Positions 32,519 through 43,339 of a stretch of 64,000 nt of DNA are shown here, piece after piece. Position 1 is the stretch's first letter. Every line of letters begins with the position of its first letter. The translations under genes and the position numbers were made by a program. Under the pieces are notes generated by a model. It did not search any database. It was given only the letters and a program-made list of their open reading frames with translations, and was not told the origin of the DNA. The DNA comes from Batrachochytrium dendrobatidis JAM81 (lineage: Eukaryota > Chytridiomycota > Chytridiomycetes > Rhizophydiales). The stretch spans positions 600,567-664,566 of the forward strand of contig NW_006281102.1 in NCBI RefSeq assembly GCF_000203795.2, written 5' to 3'.

Positions 32519-35500
32519 TTACATTGACTGTTCAACTTCCTCCATTTCAGCAGTCATCAACTTTACTCGAATTAATGCCTGCTTCACTAAATCCATTCTT
32601 CCCGCTCGCTTGAATTCCATTGCTGCTGTGCGAGTCGTAGTAATTGAAGTCTTGACTTGTGCCACATAGCCTAAAATCGGCAATTTTCAAGAAATATCAG
32701 ATGTTAGTGTGTTGGGAAACCAATCTATATTACAGGTATGTTACAAACGTTTTAAATTTTATCACTTGATGCATAATTTATATCACTTACTAGTCATATC
32801 TAATTTTCCCAGTTGAATCAAAGTCACCAACAGATTCATTCGAATCTCATATGCAGTTTTTTTATCCTGTATCTCTTCTGGTATAGGCTTTCTAGTAACA
32901 GTGAGTTGTGCAATTTGTGCAAGTATTTGTCCATGCTCATGTTCCAATACTTGGTTTGACGCGATCTTGTCGGGACTAGCACGGTAAAGCAAAAGAGGGT
33001 AATAGTGAATAAGCCAATATGTACAGCATAGATAGTATTGTTTAAGCCATTTAAATAACTAGCTTACTTTTGAAAGTCGAGTTCAAGTGAGTCGAGATCC
33101 ACAATCTCTTTTTGAGCAGGCTTGGGCTGAGCCAATTCATGTGCTGGAGCAGGCGATACGACTGCAGGCAATGCTTTAGTATCCAGAGTAGAGTTTTGCA
33201 CAGGTTTTGATGGTGATGCATTTCCATCATTTGGAGACACAGGAGAGCTCACTCGAGGCGGATTTTTCGCTTTGGTGGGATCATTTGTTTTTGATGGTGA
33301 TGCTATATTTCCTCTAGAAAATGCTGTTCGAGGACTAGTAGAAGCGCCTGTATGAGCAGTGATCTCAGTGGTACTTGCTGAAATTGGGGATCCAAGTTCT
33401 ACTACTAACCAACGCTCTGTTTTGGTTACTATATCAGGTTTGACTATAGGTGTGCGTAGTCTGATTTTGATTTCTAGAGTAGCCCCGGTTTCACGCCGAG
33501 GATTGGATGGATCACCGAGCTATCAAATTAAATGTGCAATTGTCAGTTATCATTGAAATCAATCCACGATAAACCAGCGATTTTACCTTGATGATTTCAT
33601 GGATCTCGCATTTTGTAAGCAATGGCTCTAGTTTAACCGCAGCTCTTCCTAGCACTATTTGTCTTGTCATCAGCATAGATAGAATACCGGGTTTGGTGTG
33701 AATGACTTCAAAAAAAACCTTTTTTCTTTCCAAAAACCTCTGAAATGGTCGACTTCGTATAATGCGAATATTCCTTTTGAAGCCATATTCTAAAAATTTC
33801 AAAAATTAAATGTTTTGCAAATCACAGTAAGCCAAGTCTCAGATGATAGATTCTACCTGGATTAGAGTTTTTTCGTACAATGGGTGTTTCACCACGTCCT
33901 TCTGCAGTAGTTACATCTCCCTCCTGTGGCCATCCTATATCATATCCAACGCTGCTGTCTACCTCTCCAGCAGCAATTTCGCGGTTTCCCAAATCGGTTG
34001 CTTTCAAAATACTTATTTCCATTTCATCCAGCGGCACGTCCTGATTTGTATGTGCGAGCGTATATTCTAGGTCTTCATAGTGAAACATAAACGGTAGCAT
34101 CACATTTGAAGATGACACTGGTGAAGTAGAGGGACTGTCACTAACGGTAGATGGGCTATTTAAATTGCGTAGATGTTTTAGTGCTTCCGAGTCCATTTCC
34201 ATTCGCTTTTTTTTCCGGTGAAACTCCAATGCAATTTCTTTTTGATTACTTTTGTAATAATTAGTGGAAAGAGTTGTGCACAATGCAATTTGAGACTGAA
34301 GTGTTTTAAGAAGATGATCATAGATATCTTTAGCTTCGCTTGATGTGACAACCTGAGAGCTTGATTCAGACTCTAAATTTGACGTGGAATTAACTTGTGA
34401 GCTTGTAGCTGATCTTACAGAAAGTCTACTTGCCATAGCCGACTTATGCTGCTCGCCCAGCTTTGGAGACCCAGAAAGTTTAGGAGATGGGTGGTTAGAA
34501 GGTGGGCAAGGTAATATAAATCCAGGAGAAATGCTACTAGTAGCAGTGTAGAGGTCAATTGCATCTTGAATTTTTTTAATCACCAGCAACATTTCTCGTG
34601 CTCGAATAAAATCATTGTCCCGTTTAGATTTTAAAGCAGCATGTTTGTATTCTGTTTGTCGTTTTTGCAATGCTTCAAGAGTTATTGTGGGTTGTAATGC
34701 TTGTATTGACTGGGATGAAAAAGAACCATGACCTAGTGAGAGATTGCTACCTGAACCGTATTGCCTTGCATCTAATTTTTGTGAAATTGATAAAGTAGTC
34801 AAGGTAGTCTGCAGTGGTTGAGCTGATTTTGGCTTTGCAAACGCCTCGTCTGTTACTGTTTTTAAACGAGCCTGTAGCTGCTTCATGGCTTTAAGAGATT
34901 CAAATGCACCTTCCTTGTTTCCATCACGCTTTTTATTGACAGCACGAATTTTCTCGAGCTGGATATATTTTGCAAGCAGGTTTGGATCTGTAGTTTTCAA
35001 ACGATACTCCAATGGCAAGTCCGAGTCATCTTTATAGATTGGTAGTTTTGTAGATTTATCTGTATCAGAAAGCGTAGATTCCACTGTAGTGGTTTGAGTG
35101 GAGTGTACTAAATCAGCCTCCTGACTGGATTGTATATAAACATTCGTGGCTTGAATAGGACTAGCTGTTTCCAAGTGATCATGATTCTCAAGGGTGGGTG
35201 TAGTATCTGGGCTAAACGTGGTGTGAGCAGCATTCGGACTGTTATGGTCATGAATCTTCCCTAGTTCTGCCTTTAAGAGTTGGGCATGACCGAACCCAGT
35301 GGAGCATGCAATAGCAAACATAGTGTAGTTGTAGCACATTTATATACTATGAATTAGTATCAGTTACTGCAAACAGCCAGGAATTAAAGTATAGCAAAGG
35401 CATCAATGAATAGATATTTCAATTACCAGCAAATCAGGATCATGCATGTCAGCATCGGTAAACTCGACATGGACTTCTTCATCATGGCTAGCAGGCAAGT

Positions 35501-35759
35501 CTACGACAGTGTCTAATGCATATTCGAGGGGTTGTGTCTTTACTGGCAGTTTTTTTGGAGAAAAAATAGTAGTTGGTGGTGTAGGGTTAGAAACAGTTGT
35601 ATGGCCATCACTCTCAGATAAGAGAGCAAGCTCTGCCAGTAGGTGCGGGTCATTCAAGTCATCATCAGTAAATGAAGGTTCAGGAAGATCAAAGTCGATT
35701 CCAGAAGCAGGTGTAAAGGACTTTGGTTTATTGGGTTCAGTAGTACCAAACTTCCACAT
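32519..35759 (-). CDS. CC2D1: CC2D1/Lgd-family coiled-coil and C2-domain protein
   Basis: Six exons (35427-35759, 33857-35270, 33587-33789, 33068-33519, 32791-32975, 32519-32670) total 2739 nt, 912 residues. The N-terminus repeats acidic DPHLLAEL/DPDLL motifs. At least three DM14 helical repeats follow (LLAKYIQLEKIRAVNKKRDG at about residue 210, then YKHAALKSKRDN and a third). The C2 domain includes FHYEDLEYTL, FQRFLERKKVFFEVIHTKPG and VLGRAAVKLEPLL. The last exon gives the C-terminal helix (TRTAAMEFKRAGRMDLVKQA). Family members bind ESCRT-III Snf7/CHMP4 and control endosomal sorting. Start: the ATG at 35759, as the upstream extension has only TTG. Exon 6 overlaps the inverted-duplication arm by 147 bp. 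Confidence 0.9.
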
Positions 35760-35909
35760 TCTGTCAGCGATAATAGCTTTATCGATGAATTGAATTTGCA
35801 AAGAATTCAACAATGAATCTCGAGCAATGAACGCGTCGTTTGCAACTCCAAATCACATTTTGAATCTGCTGCAGAGTACTCTTGAATCAATCTTTTATTT
35901 AAATTTCTT

Positions 35910-37043
35910 TCAGCTGGCGTATACTTTTAACCGGATAGCTGTTGCTGAATCCACTCGATCATATCGCATAGCCTCTTCTGCCTGCATTTCCAATACCTCT
36001 TTATCATCCGACTTGTCTATGTTTTTTTCAACTTGGTCCTTGTTTGATGCAATCAATGGCATTATATCCTCTTCTCCATGCAGCTCATCTGTCCCTTGAA
36101 CAAATGGACGAGTGTGTTCAAACGCTACCATTAATGCTTCTTCTCCAATTTGAGATGCAAGCGATCGTTGATTAAAAAACCCAAGAACACGAGATGGAAA
36201 TCCACTCCATCCACTTTGGTTTTTGCCTGTAATGAATCCAATTGGAGGAAACTCAACGGATGCGTCCAAATGATGCATATCATCGGCTTTAGATGGCACT
36301 GTGCGCTGAACAATAGTCGGCAATGAAGGCTCTGCATCTGTTTCTGAGTTTATACGATCACCGTCTTTTTCTGCTTGAGTCTCTTCAGGCTTAATAACAT
36401 CTGGAAGGATAGGTGAGGAAATAGCAACATCAACGGTAGTAGGAACCGTCAAATTTCCCTCGGATAAGCCCAGCAGCATATTTCTCCATACAAACGGACC
36501 CACCGCAACCAATCCAATCGATGGATCATATTTAGGCAGGCGCATACCAGGAGGAAGTCCGGCCATTGGATCGTCAGTACGTTCGACATAAAAATAGCTG
36601 GTCATCCATCCCATCCAAGTGTGTCGTTTCTTTTGTCTCTGTCTATCCAGATCCTGCTTTACTAGCTGATCAGCGTGCATTTCTCGAGCCTTCCACATAA
36701 TCTCTCTCACATTTGATCGGATTTTGGCAGCATGTGATGGTTCCACGAGATCATAGTCCAATGCAGCTGCATCAAATACTGGTTTGACATATTCTTTGAA
36801 CCAGTATCGTGCCCAATGAGTGGGTTCAATGTACACAATGACTTTTCTTGGAAGAACATCAGGAGAAAGAGGTTGGTTTGCAATAGTGAATGCTCGATCA
36901 GAAAGGGATTGTCTGATATTTTTAAGTCGCCATTTGTCGTATGCAGCAAGACCGGCAATAGATGCAGTAACAGACCAAAAAATAAGCCAATTACGAGAAG
37001 GGAGCTTGGGAAAGCGCTTAGTAGTGGTTGATGGCTCTGCCAT
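35910..37043 (-). CDS. TIM54: Mitochondrial inner membrane translocase subunit Tim54
   Basis: An intronless 377-residue protein from the ATG at 37043; the reading frame extends upstream only to a TTG. It opens with LPSRNWLIFWSVTASIAGLAAYDK, the PSRNW motif plus single membrane span typical of Tim54. VIVYIEPTHWARYWFKEYVKP, GPFVWRNMLLG and PPIGFI follow later. Tim54 is a subunit of the TIM22 carrier translocase, with its bulk in the intermembrane space. It lies head-to-tail with CC2D1, with 150 bp between the Tim54 stop and the CC2D1 ATG. Confidence 0.88.
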   Translation of the reverse strand: MAEPSTTTKRFPKLPSRNWLIFWSVTASIAGLAAYDKWRLKNIRQSLSDRAFTIANQPLSPDVLPRKVIVYIEPTHWARYWFKEYVKPVFDAAALDYDLVEPSHAAKIRSNVREIMWKAREMHADQLVKQDLDRQRQKKRHTWMGWMTSYFYVERTDDPMAGLPPGMRLPKYDPSIGLVAVGPFVWRNMLLGLSEGNLTVPTTVDVAISSPILPDVIKPEETQAEKDGDRINSETDAEPSLPTIVQRTVPSKADDMHHLDASVEFPPIGFITGKNQSGWSGFPSRVLGFFNQRSLASQIGEEALMVAFEHTRPFVQGTDELHGEEDIMPLIASNKDQVEKNIDKSDDKEVLEMQAEEAMRYDRVDSATAIRLKVYAS

Positions 37044-37129
37044 AGATATATAGAGTCGAAGGCTGACCAATTAATGCTTTACAAGGCGAACTTGTCAATT
37101 GGGATCAAATAATGAAATATTTGATTTTA

Positions 37130-37602
37130 CAGCCATATTCACGTAAAATGAAACTTTTTTGCATTCAGGACTTTGGATCATACAATGGCCAATATTCGTT
37201 GTGCTTTCCTACTGCAAATCAGTACTTTTAATTCCTGTTTCAAACACAGTATCCATCATACAATGCACACAATCAAACTATAGGTTTGGATTGAGATTCT
37301 TTTTTGCATAACCATACATTGTACGATCACCAGATCCATCCATTGTAATACATGCATTGGGTCCAGCTGTTGCCAATACAGCTATGTACAAAGCCCATTA
37401 TGTATTTTAATCACAGATACGTCCACGTTCTAGTTCAAGAGAACAGGATTGCACATTTCAGGAATGCAGCTGTACATGCCAATCAATCAACGTTTAGTTT
37501 TTATACAAAAATAAGTTTAAATAAAACCAATTATTTCATGAGATTAGCTGTTAATTATGCATTTTGGCATTTTTATTGTTTCGTTCTGTGCAAGTACAGC
37601 TG
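37130..37602. mobile_element. TIR element (MITE-like), copy E
   Basis: A 473-bp non-coding element in the divergent TIM54/COPZ spacer. Left end CAGCCATATTCACGTAAAAT after TA; right end decayed (TTTCGTTCTGTGCAAGTACAG). About 250 bp at its left are nearly identical to copy F. Confidence 0.7.
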
Positions 37603-37697
37603 CAAATGAGAATCATTTGGGCAAAGTAAACCTATAACCACGTGACTGGTATTTATTCAGTTGGAAATTGCAGTCTAACCAACGCATCAACTCCAAT

Positions 37698-39125
37698 ATG
37701 GTTCGTGCCTATGCCAACATGGTAAGTCATTGTTCTATCGGTCTGTTTACCTTGTATCATACACTGTATGCAGCCATTTTATATCCTGGTCTATTCAAGT
37801 TGGATTAGCTTTTAAAATTTCCAATTTCGCTATCAACCTGCACTAGAGTCTGGTATCCATCAAAGCAGCCATTGTTCTGGATAGCGAAGGCCATAGAGTA
37901 ATGGCAAAGTACTATTCGTCAGAATACCCTAATTCCAAGGAACAGAAAACGTTTGAGCGTAATCTCTTTGACAAGACGAGGAAACTATCCAGTTGAGTTT
38001 GACTATTTTCGGGTTGTATATAAGCCATATTCACGTAAAATGGAACAGTATCTTGCATTCAGGACTTTGGATCATACAATGTCCAATATTCGTTGTACTT
38101 TCCTACTGCAAATCAGTACTTTTAATTCCTGTTTCAAACACAGTATCCATCATACAATGCACACAATCAAACTATAGGTTTGGATTGAGATTCTTTTTTG
38201 CATAACCATACATTGTACGATCACCAGATCCATCCATTGTAATACATGCATTGGGTCCAGCTGTTGACAATACAGCTTAGGAATACAGCTCTGTACATGC
38301 CAATCACTAGGAGAAAGATCAGTCAACTAATGAGTTTAAATGACATAGTATTGTCTAGTGGTTTTGGTGGAAATCATCATATCATGGGTTGGCATCCTTA
38401 TTTAGTGATCCATTTTACGTGAATAGGGTTGTAGTTCAACTCATTGGTCGTATTTTTAATGCTTATATTGAATATACTCATCTAATTATCATACTAGGCG
38501 AAATCATTTTATTTGACAACTTGATTATTGTCTACAAGTCTGTCGTGGATTTATTTTTTTACTTTGTGGGATCTACGGATGAAAACGAAATCATGTTGAA
38601 CTCTGTTTTGCAAGGATTCAGCGATGCTCTTTCTATTCTGCTCAAGTACAGTGTATATTGGATTGTGTTTTGAATCATTGAATCTAGCATAGATTTGTGT
38701 TGACTGTTTTGTATGTATACCAATGTTAACATTTGTGCCATTTATACTATGTTGAATAATTAGAAGTCAAGTGGAAAAACGCACCATTTTGGACAATATG
38801 GACGTTGCTTTATTGGCTCTTGATGAAACTGTTGATGATGGGTAGGCCAAGCATCTTTGTTTTTAGAGTAGTCCATTTAAACGCATCAATGTATATGTTT
38901 TGATATTCGATACTCCATCCTACACTCTTGATATCACCGTTATTAGATGCCGACTAATATTCAATCTTTTGCATTAGAATTATTATGGAGACGGATGCAT
39001 CACAGATTGCATCTCGTGTAACTAAACGTGGGTCTGAAGTGAATAATATTCCAATCGGAGAGCAAACCATTGCACAGGCTCTCAAAACAGCACAAGAACA
39101 GCTTGTTAAGCGTCTTTATACATAA
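37698..39125 (+). CDS. RET3: Coatomer subunit zeta
   Basis: Five exons (37698-37721, about 37847-37991, 38498-38645, 38764-38841, 38978-39125) give about 543 nt, 180 residues. Family motifs: SIKAAIVLDSEGHRVMAKYY, KEQKTFERNLFDKTRK, LIIVYKSVVDLFFYFVGS, ENEIMLNSVLQGFSDAL, VEKRTILDNMDVALLALDE and the C-terminal EQTIAQALKTAQEQL. Zeta-COP pairs with gamma-COP in the F-subcomplex of the COPI coat on Golgi-derived vesicles. Intron 2 (37992-38497) contains TIR element F and uses a weaker donor (TCCA|GTTGAG). That join restores the conserved S-E-I of the family. Confidence 0.92.
38022..38431. mobile_element. TIR element (MITE-like), copy F, in COPZ intron 2
   Basis: About 410 bp. Left end AAGCCATATTCACGTAAAAT; right end CCATTTTACGTGAATAGGG; TA at both sides. 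It is largely identical to copy E for the first 250 bp, then internally deleted. Confidence 0.75.
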
Positions 39126-39295
39126 ACACTCTTGGAGTAATAATCTACTCGTATGATTGGAAACATTTATTCGCTTGATTCGGATTAGGGAAGCAGATTC
39201 AAAAAAATGAAACTTGCTGCACTCTCCAAGGTGTATTGCTTTGAAACTTTTATTGATCTCCATATCAAAAATGAACCTAGTTTTGGGACAATTGA

Positions 39296-39945
39296 TCAGC
39301 TCATACCAAGTTTTTCCAAACGTGCCTGTTTGACCTTTTCCTTTATCTTGAGATATTTTTTTTGACGCTTAGGCAATTCAAGTGCACGAGGAGTAACACC
39401 TCTGCAGTACCACCTATAAAAGAGATGTTTAAAAATAAAGATTAAAAACAAACTTTAGTCTCGATAATTTCAATCGTATCCATAATTCATGCGCAGATCA
39501 ACTAGACTTACTCTCTCCAACCCAGAATATATTTTCGCATTTGAGACTTGATACCCAGAGTTTTCAAGTCACTTGAAGTGGCAGTAAATAATGAATCCCA
39601 GCTAGTAAATTTTGGGGCAACAGTTTCGCAGCTTCGACCGATTGCCTTGAGAAACGCTTCTGGGCTATTTATCGTAGCTATTCGCCAAATCGAATGAATT
39701 TAAAACCAGGCAGTTGAATCAAACAATTGTCTAAATATCCCAAAACTAGTCGATAATCCAATCAACGCATTGATCATACCTGAAGGTTTTGGGACGTATG
39801 ATGCTCTATCGGCTCTGCTGAGAGCAAAGTAAGCGTTGCTTTTCTGTATGTCGATATTAAGGGTAGAACTACAACGAACTTGAGTCAAAAGACTACAGCG
39901 TATAGACTGAGAGTATATTTTTTGACTAATCGCTTGAAACAACAT
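39296..39945 (-). CDS. FYV4: Mitochondrial small-ribosomal-subunit protein mS41 (FYV4-type IGR protein)
   Basis: Exons 39780-39945, 39512-39677 and 39296-39413 give 450 nt, 149 residues. A basic, Ser-rich leader (MLFQAISQKIYSQSIRCSLL) suits mitochondrial import. The IGR motif domain is clear: SPEAFLKAIGRSCE, KFTSWDSLFTATSSDLKTLGI, QMRKYILGWREWY. A basic tail (KRQKKYLKIKEKVK) follows. Yeast Fyv4/Mrps41 is a mitochondrial small-subunit component. It converges on COPZ (170 bp between stops) and is divergent from LTV1 (213 bp between ATGs). Confidence 0.85.
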
Positions 39946-40158
39946 TTGTGTATATGACTTTGTTGCAGCTGTAAACTAGATGTAGCAATCGCCTGTTCAA
40001 AATGGCTTCAACAACTTGAACCAAACAAATTTTAATTTGGCTCAACGCAAAGATCGCGCTCGATCAATGCGTGATTTCTAAATATTTGGCTTCAAACGAA
40101 TTTTTTATTTCCATTGATTTGCAATTGTACAAGACTACTTTTATTACAGTAATCAATC

Positions 40159-42481
40159 ATGGGGAAAAAAAGATTCATTGATCCATCCAAGTCTGTCAAA
40201 TTTCAGCTTGTGCATAGGTCTCAGAGAGACCCAAAAATAGCAGATGAAACTGCATCCAAACTAGTCCTGCGACCTATTGCAGCATCTTCAAACCTTGCTC
40301 GAGTAAGTACTTGAAAATTCGTTGTTGAATCTCAATCAACCTTGTGCAATTATTAATTTTGCAATGCCAATTATTTTTTGTAGAAAGGAAAGGGCTTGGA
40401 TTTGTCCACGGCGTTGGGAGAGCTGGGAAACGATAGTCAATTCGATACAGAAAACAAATATGACCAAGAAAGTGATTACAGCGATTCGGATACCGAGAAT
40501 GAATTGGATTCAAAGGATGCTTCAAAAAAGCTAAAGGCATATGTAGCACCCGTTACCCCCAACGATCCTGCCCTATACGGTATTTTCTTCAAGGATCAGG
40601 AATCATACGACTATATGCAGCATCTCAAACCAATTGGAAGTGACCCAACAGCTATGTTTGTTGCAGCAAAATCAGTTCAGAAACCCGAAAAAGAAGAAAT
40701 TAAATTCGTTGTAAGTGGACTTTTGAGACGATCCATGTTCATATCTGGCAAAGATATATTGCCCCGTCTTATTTTTAAAAATGCAATCAACTAATTACTG
40801 CAATTTCAATTCTAGGAGGCAAACACCAACAACTCGACAAGTTCGGTTGATTTTCCACAAGCCAAGCTGATTCTTCCTGAAGGGGTCTTGCCATCTCAAA
40901 CTGAGGAAGATGTTGGCTTGCTCACTCGCTTAGCTCAACCATATACTCCAGGTAAGATGCTTGGTAGTGTCCATGATTTGGCAGAATTGTTTAGATTTAA
41001 ACTTTATCATTATTTTTATAGCGTTTCTAACCCAATATGTTTATATCTGAAATTATCCACTGCAGGATTAAATCTAGAGCTTGGAGATGATGTACGAGAG
41101 ACACTGTATGCGCTTGATGATGATGAGTATGTGGAAGATGAGTTGGAAGATGACTTTTTTGGTGCACTCGACGCCGAAGAGATTCCTGAGCAGTACAAAA
41201 GTATGGTTGAGCAAGCTGAAAATGGCTACGAGAACAAAGACAATGAGAATCAGCATGAAGATCAGGAATGGATGAAGGAATATGCGAGGTAAATCTTATA
41301 TGTTGATGTTGCTTTACCGACTGAATCAACATGTTTGTTTATTAAATGCCAATCTTTTCATTTTTGAACAAATGTATACACAGATTTCAAAAGAGTGCAG
41401 GAAAACCACCATCACATGATGATATTCACTCAGATGGCTCTGATAGTACCGATGCAACTCCAAAAGCACCTGTTCGAACTGGAGATTCAGTTCGAATCAA
41501 AAAGGGTGCATTCACAGATACCTCATCATACTCCATGTCATCCTCATCCATGTTTAGAAACGACAAGCTTACACTTCTCGACGACCGATTTGACAAAGTT
41601 TTGGCGGAATATTCTGATGACGAGATTGGTGAACTAGACCCTGATGATCCTGAAGTGCAGGGTGTATTGGATGCCATGTCCACATTTTCTGGACTGTCAA
41701 AACCATCTAGCTGTATCTCACTTGGTGCTGATTCGGACTCCTCGCGTCGTCTTGATGTCATGTTTGACGACTTTCTTGAATCAACACAGGTAGTATCCAA
41801 TGGTCGTGCATTGATTCCAGCACGTCAGCCACTCGATGCTCTTTATAGCAGTACGCAGCAAAATGTCAAATCACTTGTAGACAAGTACGCATTTGAAGAG
41901 GTTACTTCAGCTGCTACACAGGCCGAACTCGACAAGAAAATCTATATGCCAGAGGAAAAAAATTATGATACATGGGATGTGGAATCTGTTTTGTCTACTT
42001 ACTCAAACATCTATAATCGACCCAAACTGATTCGAGAGATTTCCAAAAATGCTCCACGGATTCAACTCAAAGGACCACATGGCATGCCTTCTGTTGTGCC
42101 ATCGATATCTTCTACGTTGCAGAATGAGCTTAGCGACGATTACAGTGATAACGAGTCTCAGTTCACCGATTGCACAGGTGATATTAATCTAGGTTTTGTA
42201 GATTGAATTTCATAAAGCGTTGTTGAGAATTCCATGTTTTAACCAATTTTTTGATTTGATTGTTAATCTATCACTCAGAACGACACAATACTGCAATTGG
42301 AAGAAACAAGAGTGAGACTGCAGAGGAAAAACGACAGCGCAAAGCTCAGGTCAAGGCTGAAAGACGAGACCGACGAACTGCCAAGAAAATGACCAAATCA
42401 GCATTCAAAGGTGAAGAACTCAGACAAAGTCGCCTTACATCTAACCACGAGCGGCAGGATCGGTCGTTTGGGCTTGTTTAA
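40159..42481 (+). CDS. LTV1: 40S ribosome-assembly factor LTV1
   Basis: Six exons (40159-40302, 40384-40710, 40816-40951, 41066-41288, 41384-42177, 42279-42481) sum to 1827 nt, 608 residues. The N-terminus FIDPSKSVKFQLVHRSQRDP is diagnostic. DPALYGIFFKDQESYDYMQHLKP, a run of acidic segments, YDTWDVESVLSTYSNIYNRP and a basic C-terminal helix (EEKRQRKAQVKAERRDRR) follow. LTV1 binds pre-40S particles near Rps3 and promotes 40S maturation and export. It sits close to other ribosome genes (RRP3, RPS6, mL40, mS41), but there is no operon logic. Confidence 0.93.
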
Positions 42482-42548
42482 ATCGTAATTATTAAACAAA
42501 CAATAAACCCATTTTAACTCGATACTTTTGTTTCACTGATAGGAATTA

Positions 42549-43200
42549 TAACTGCATTCATGTAAAATGGAACACTATTTTGCTCTCAACTATACAATGA
42601 CCAAATACCTGTTGTGATTTTTACTACACATTGATTGCTCAATGTATTTCCAATCCTTTCAAACACAGCGTTCATCATACGATGCTCACAAATCAAACTG
42701 TAGTTTTGAACCAAGATTATTTCTTTCTTTATATTTGACATGACCATGCATTGTATGATCACCAAGTTTGACACCAGATTCATGTATTGCAGTTCAACTA
42801 TTGGGTCCGACTGTTGTCAATACAACAGCACACACTCGTACATTTTGTTGTATTCTGAATCCGATATATTCGCGTTCTAACCCAAGAAAGCAATCATCAC
42901 AATTTCAGGAATACAGCTATACATGTCAAGCACCCAATGTTTCTTGTAATGTTTGGACTGCAAGAAACAAGAGCTGTAGATTGAACAACTGTCGAGAGTG
43001 TGGGATGTACTGCAATGTGATGTTGGTATTTGGTCAGTTTCTAATACAAAAATGAGCACAAACACCAGCGACTTTGCTAAGCAGCTCAAAAGACACAATG
43101 TTGTCCAGTGAATTTGATGATCGTCATCATGTCATGATACTGGATGTGAATTATATACTTTGACATCCTTGTTATGTTTCATTTTACACGAATACGACTG
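42549..43200. mobile_element. TIR element (MITE-like), copy G
   Basis: About 652 bp, nearly identical to copy H (43626-44277) 1,077 bp downstream in the same orientation, with a few substitutions and single-base indels. Left end ACTGCATTCATGTAAAATGG; right end CATTTTACACGAATACGACT; TA flanks. It lies between LTV1 and RRP3. The short ORFs inside are repeated in copy H and are not genes. Confidence 0.8.
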
Positions 43201-43339
43201 TAAAACGTTTTTGGGAATAATAATATGCGCTTATAAAAATAGTCTAGTATTAATTTTTTAATTTTTTTTAATTTGAATTCAAAACTTTCAATATACATTT
43301 GCGTTGCAAAAACTACCGATTGAGCAGGTTTTATTTACA

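Larger units (their letters stand above)
26396..32665 (+). repeat. Left arm of a 6.27-kb inverted duplication
   Basis: Reverse-complement match to 48886-55166. Mirror coordinates sum to 81562 for most of the arm and to 81551 beyond an 11-bp indel near 31396. I noticed only four differences: a synonymous change in CHO2, a synonymous change in USP, the 11-bp indel in their shared promoter, and a Gln/Arg change in the CC2D1 last exon. At both ends this copy is continuous with intact genes, so it is the parental copy at both edges. Confidence 0.95.

Noticed and set aside
41016..41332. Minus-strand Ser-rich ORFs over LTV1
   Set aside because: Complement of GAT/GAA-rich acidic codons; a compositional artefact.
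42768..43098. Cys-rich ORFs inside TIR element G, repeated in element H
   Set aside because: They are conserved only because the two elements are near-identical copies; no domain and no splice context.
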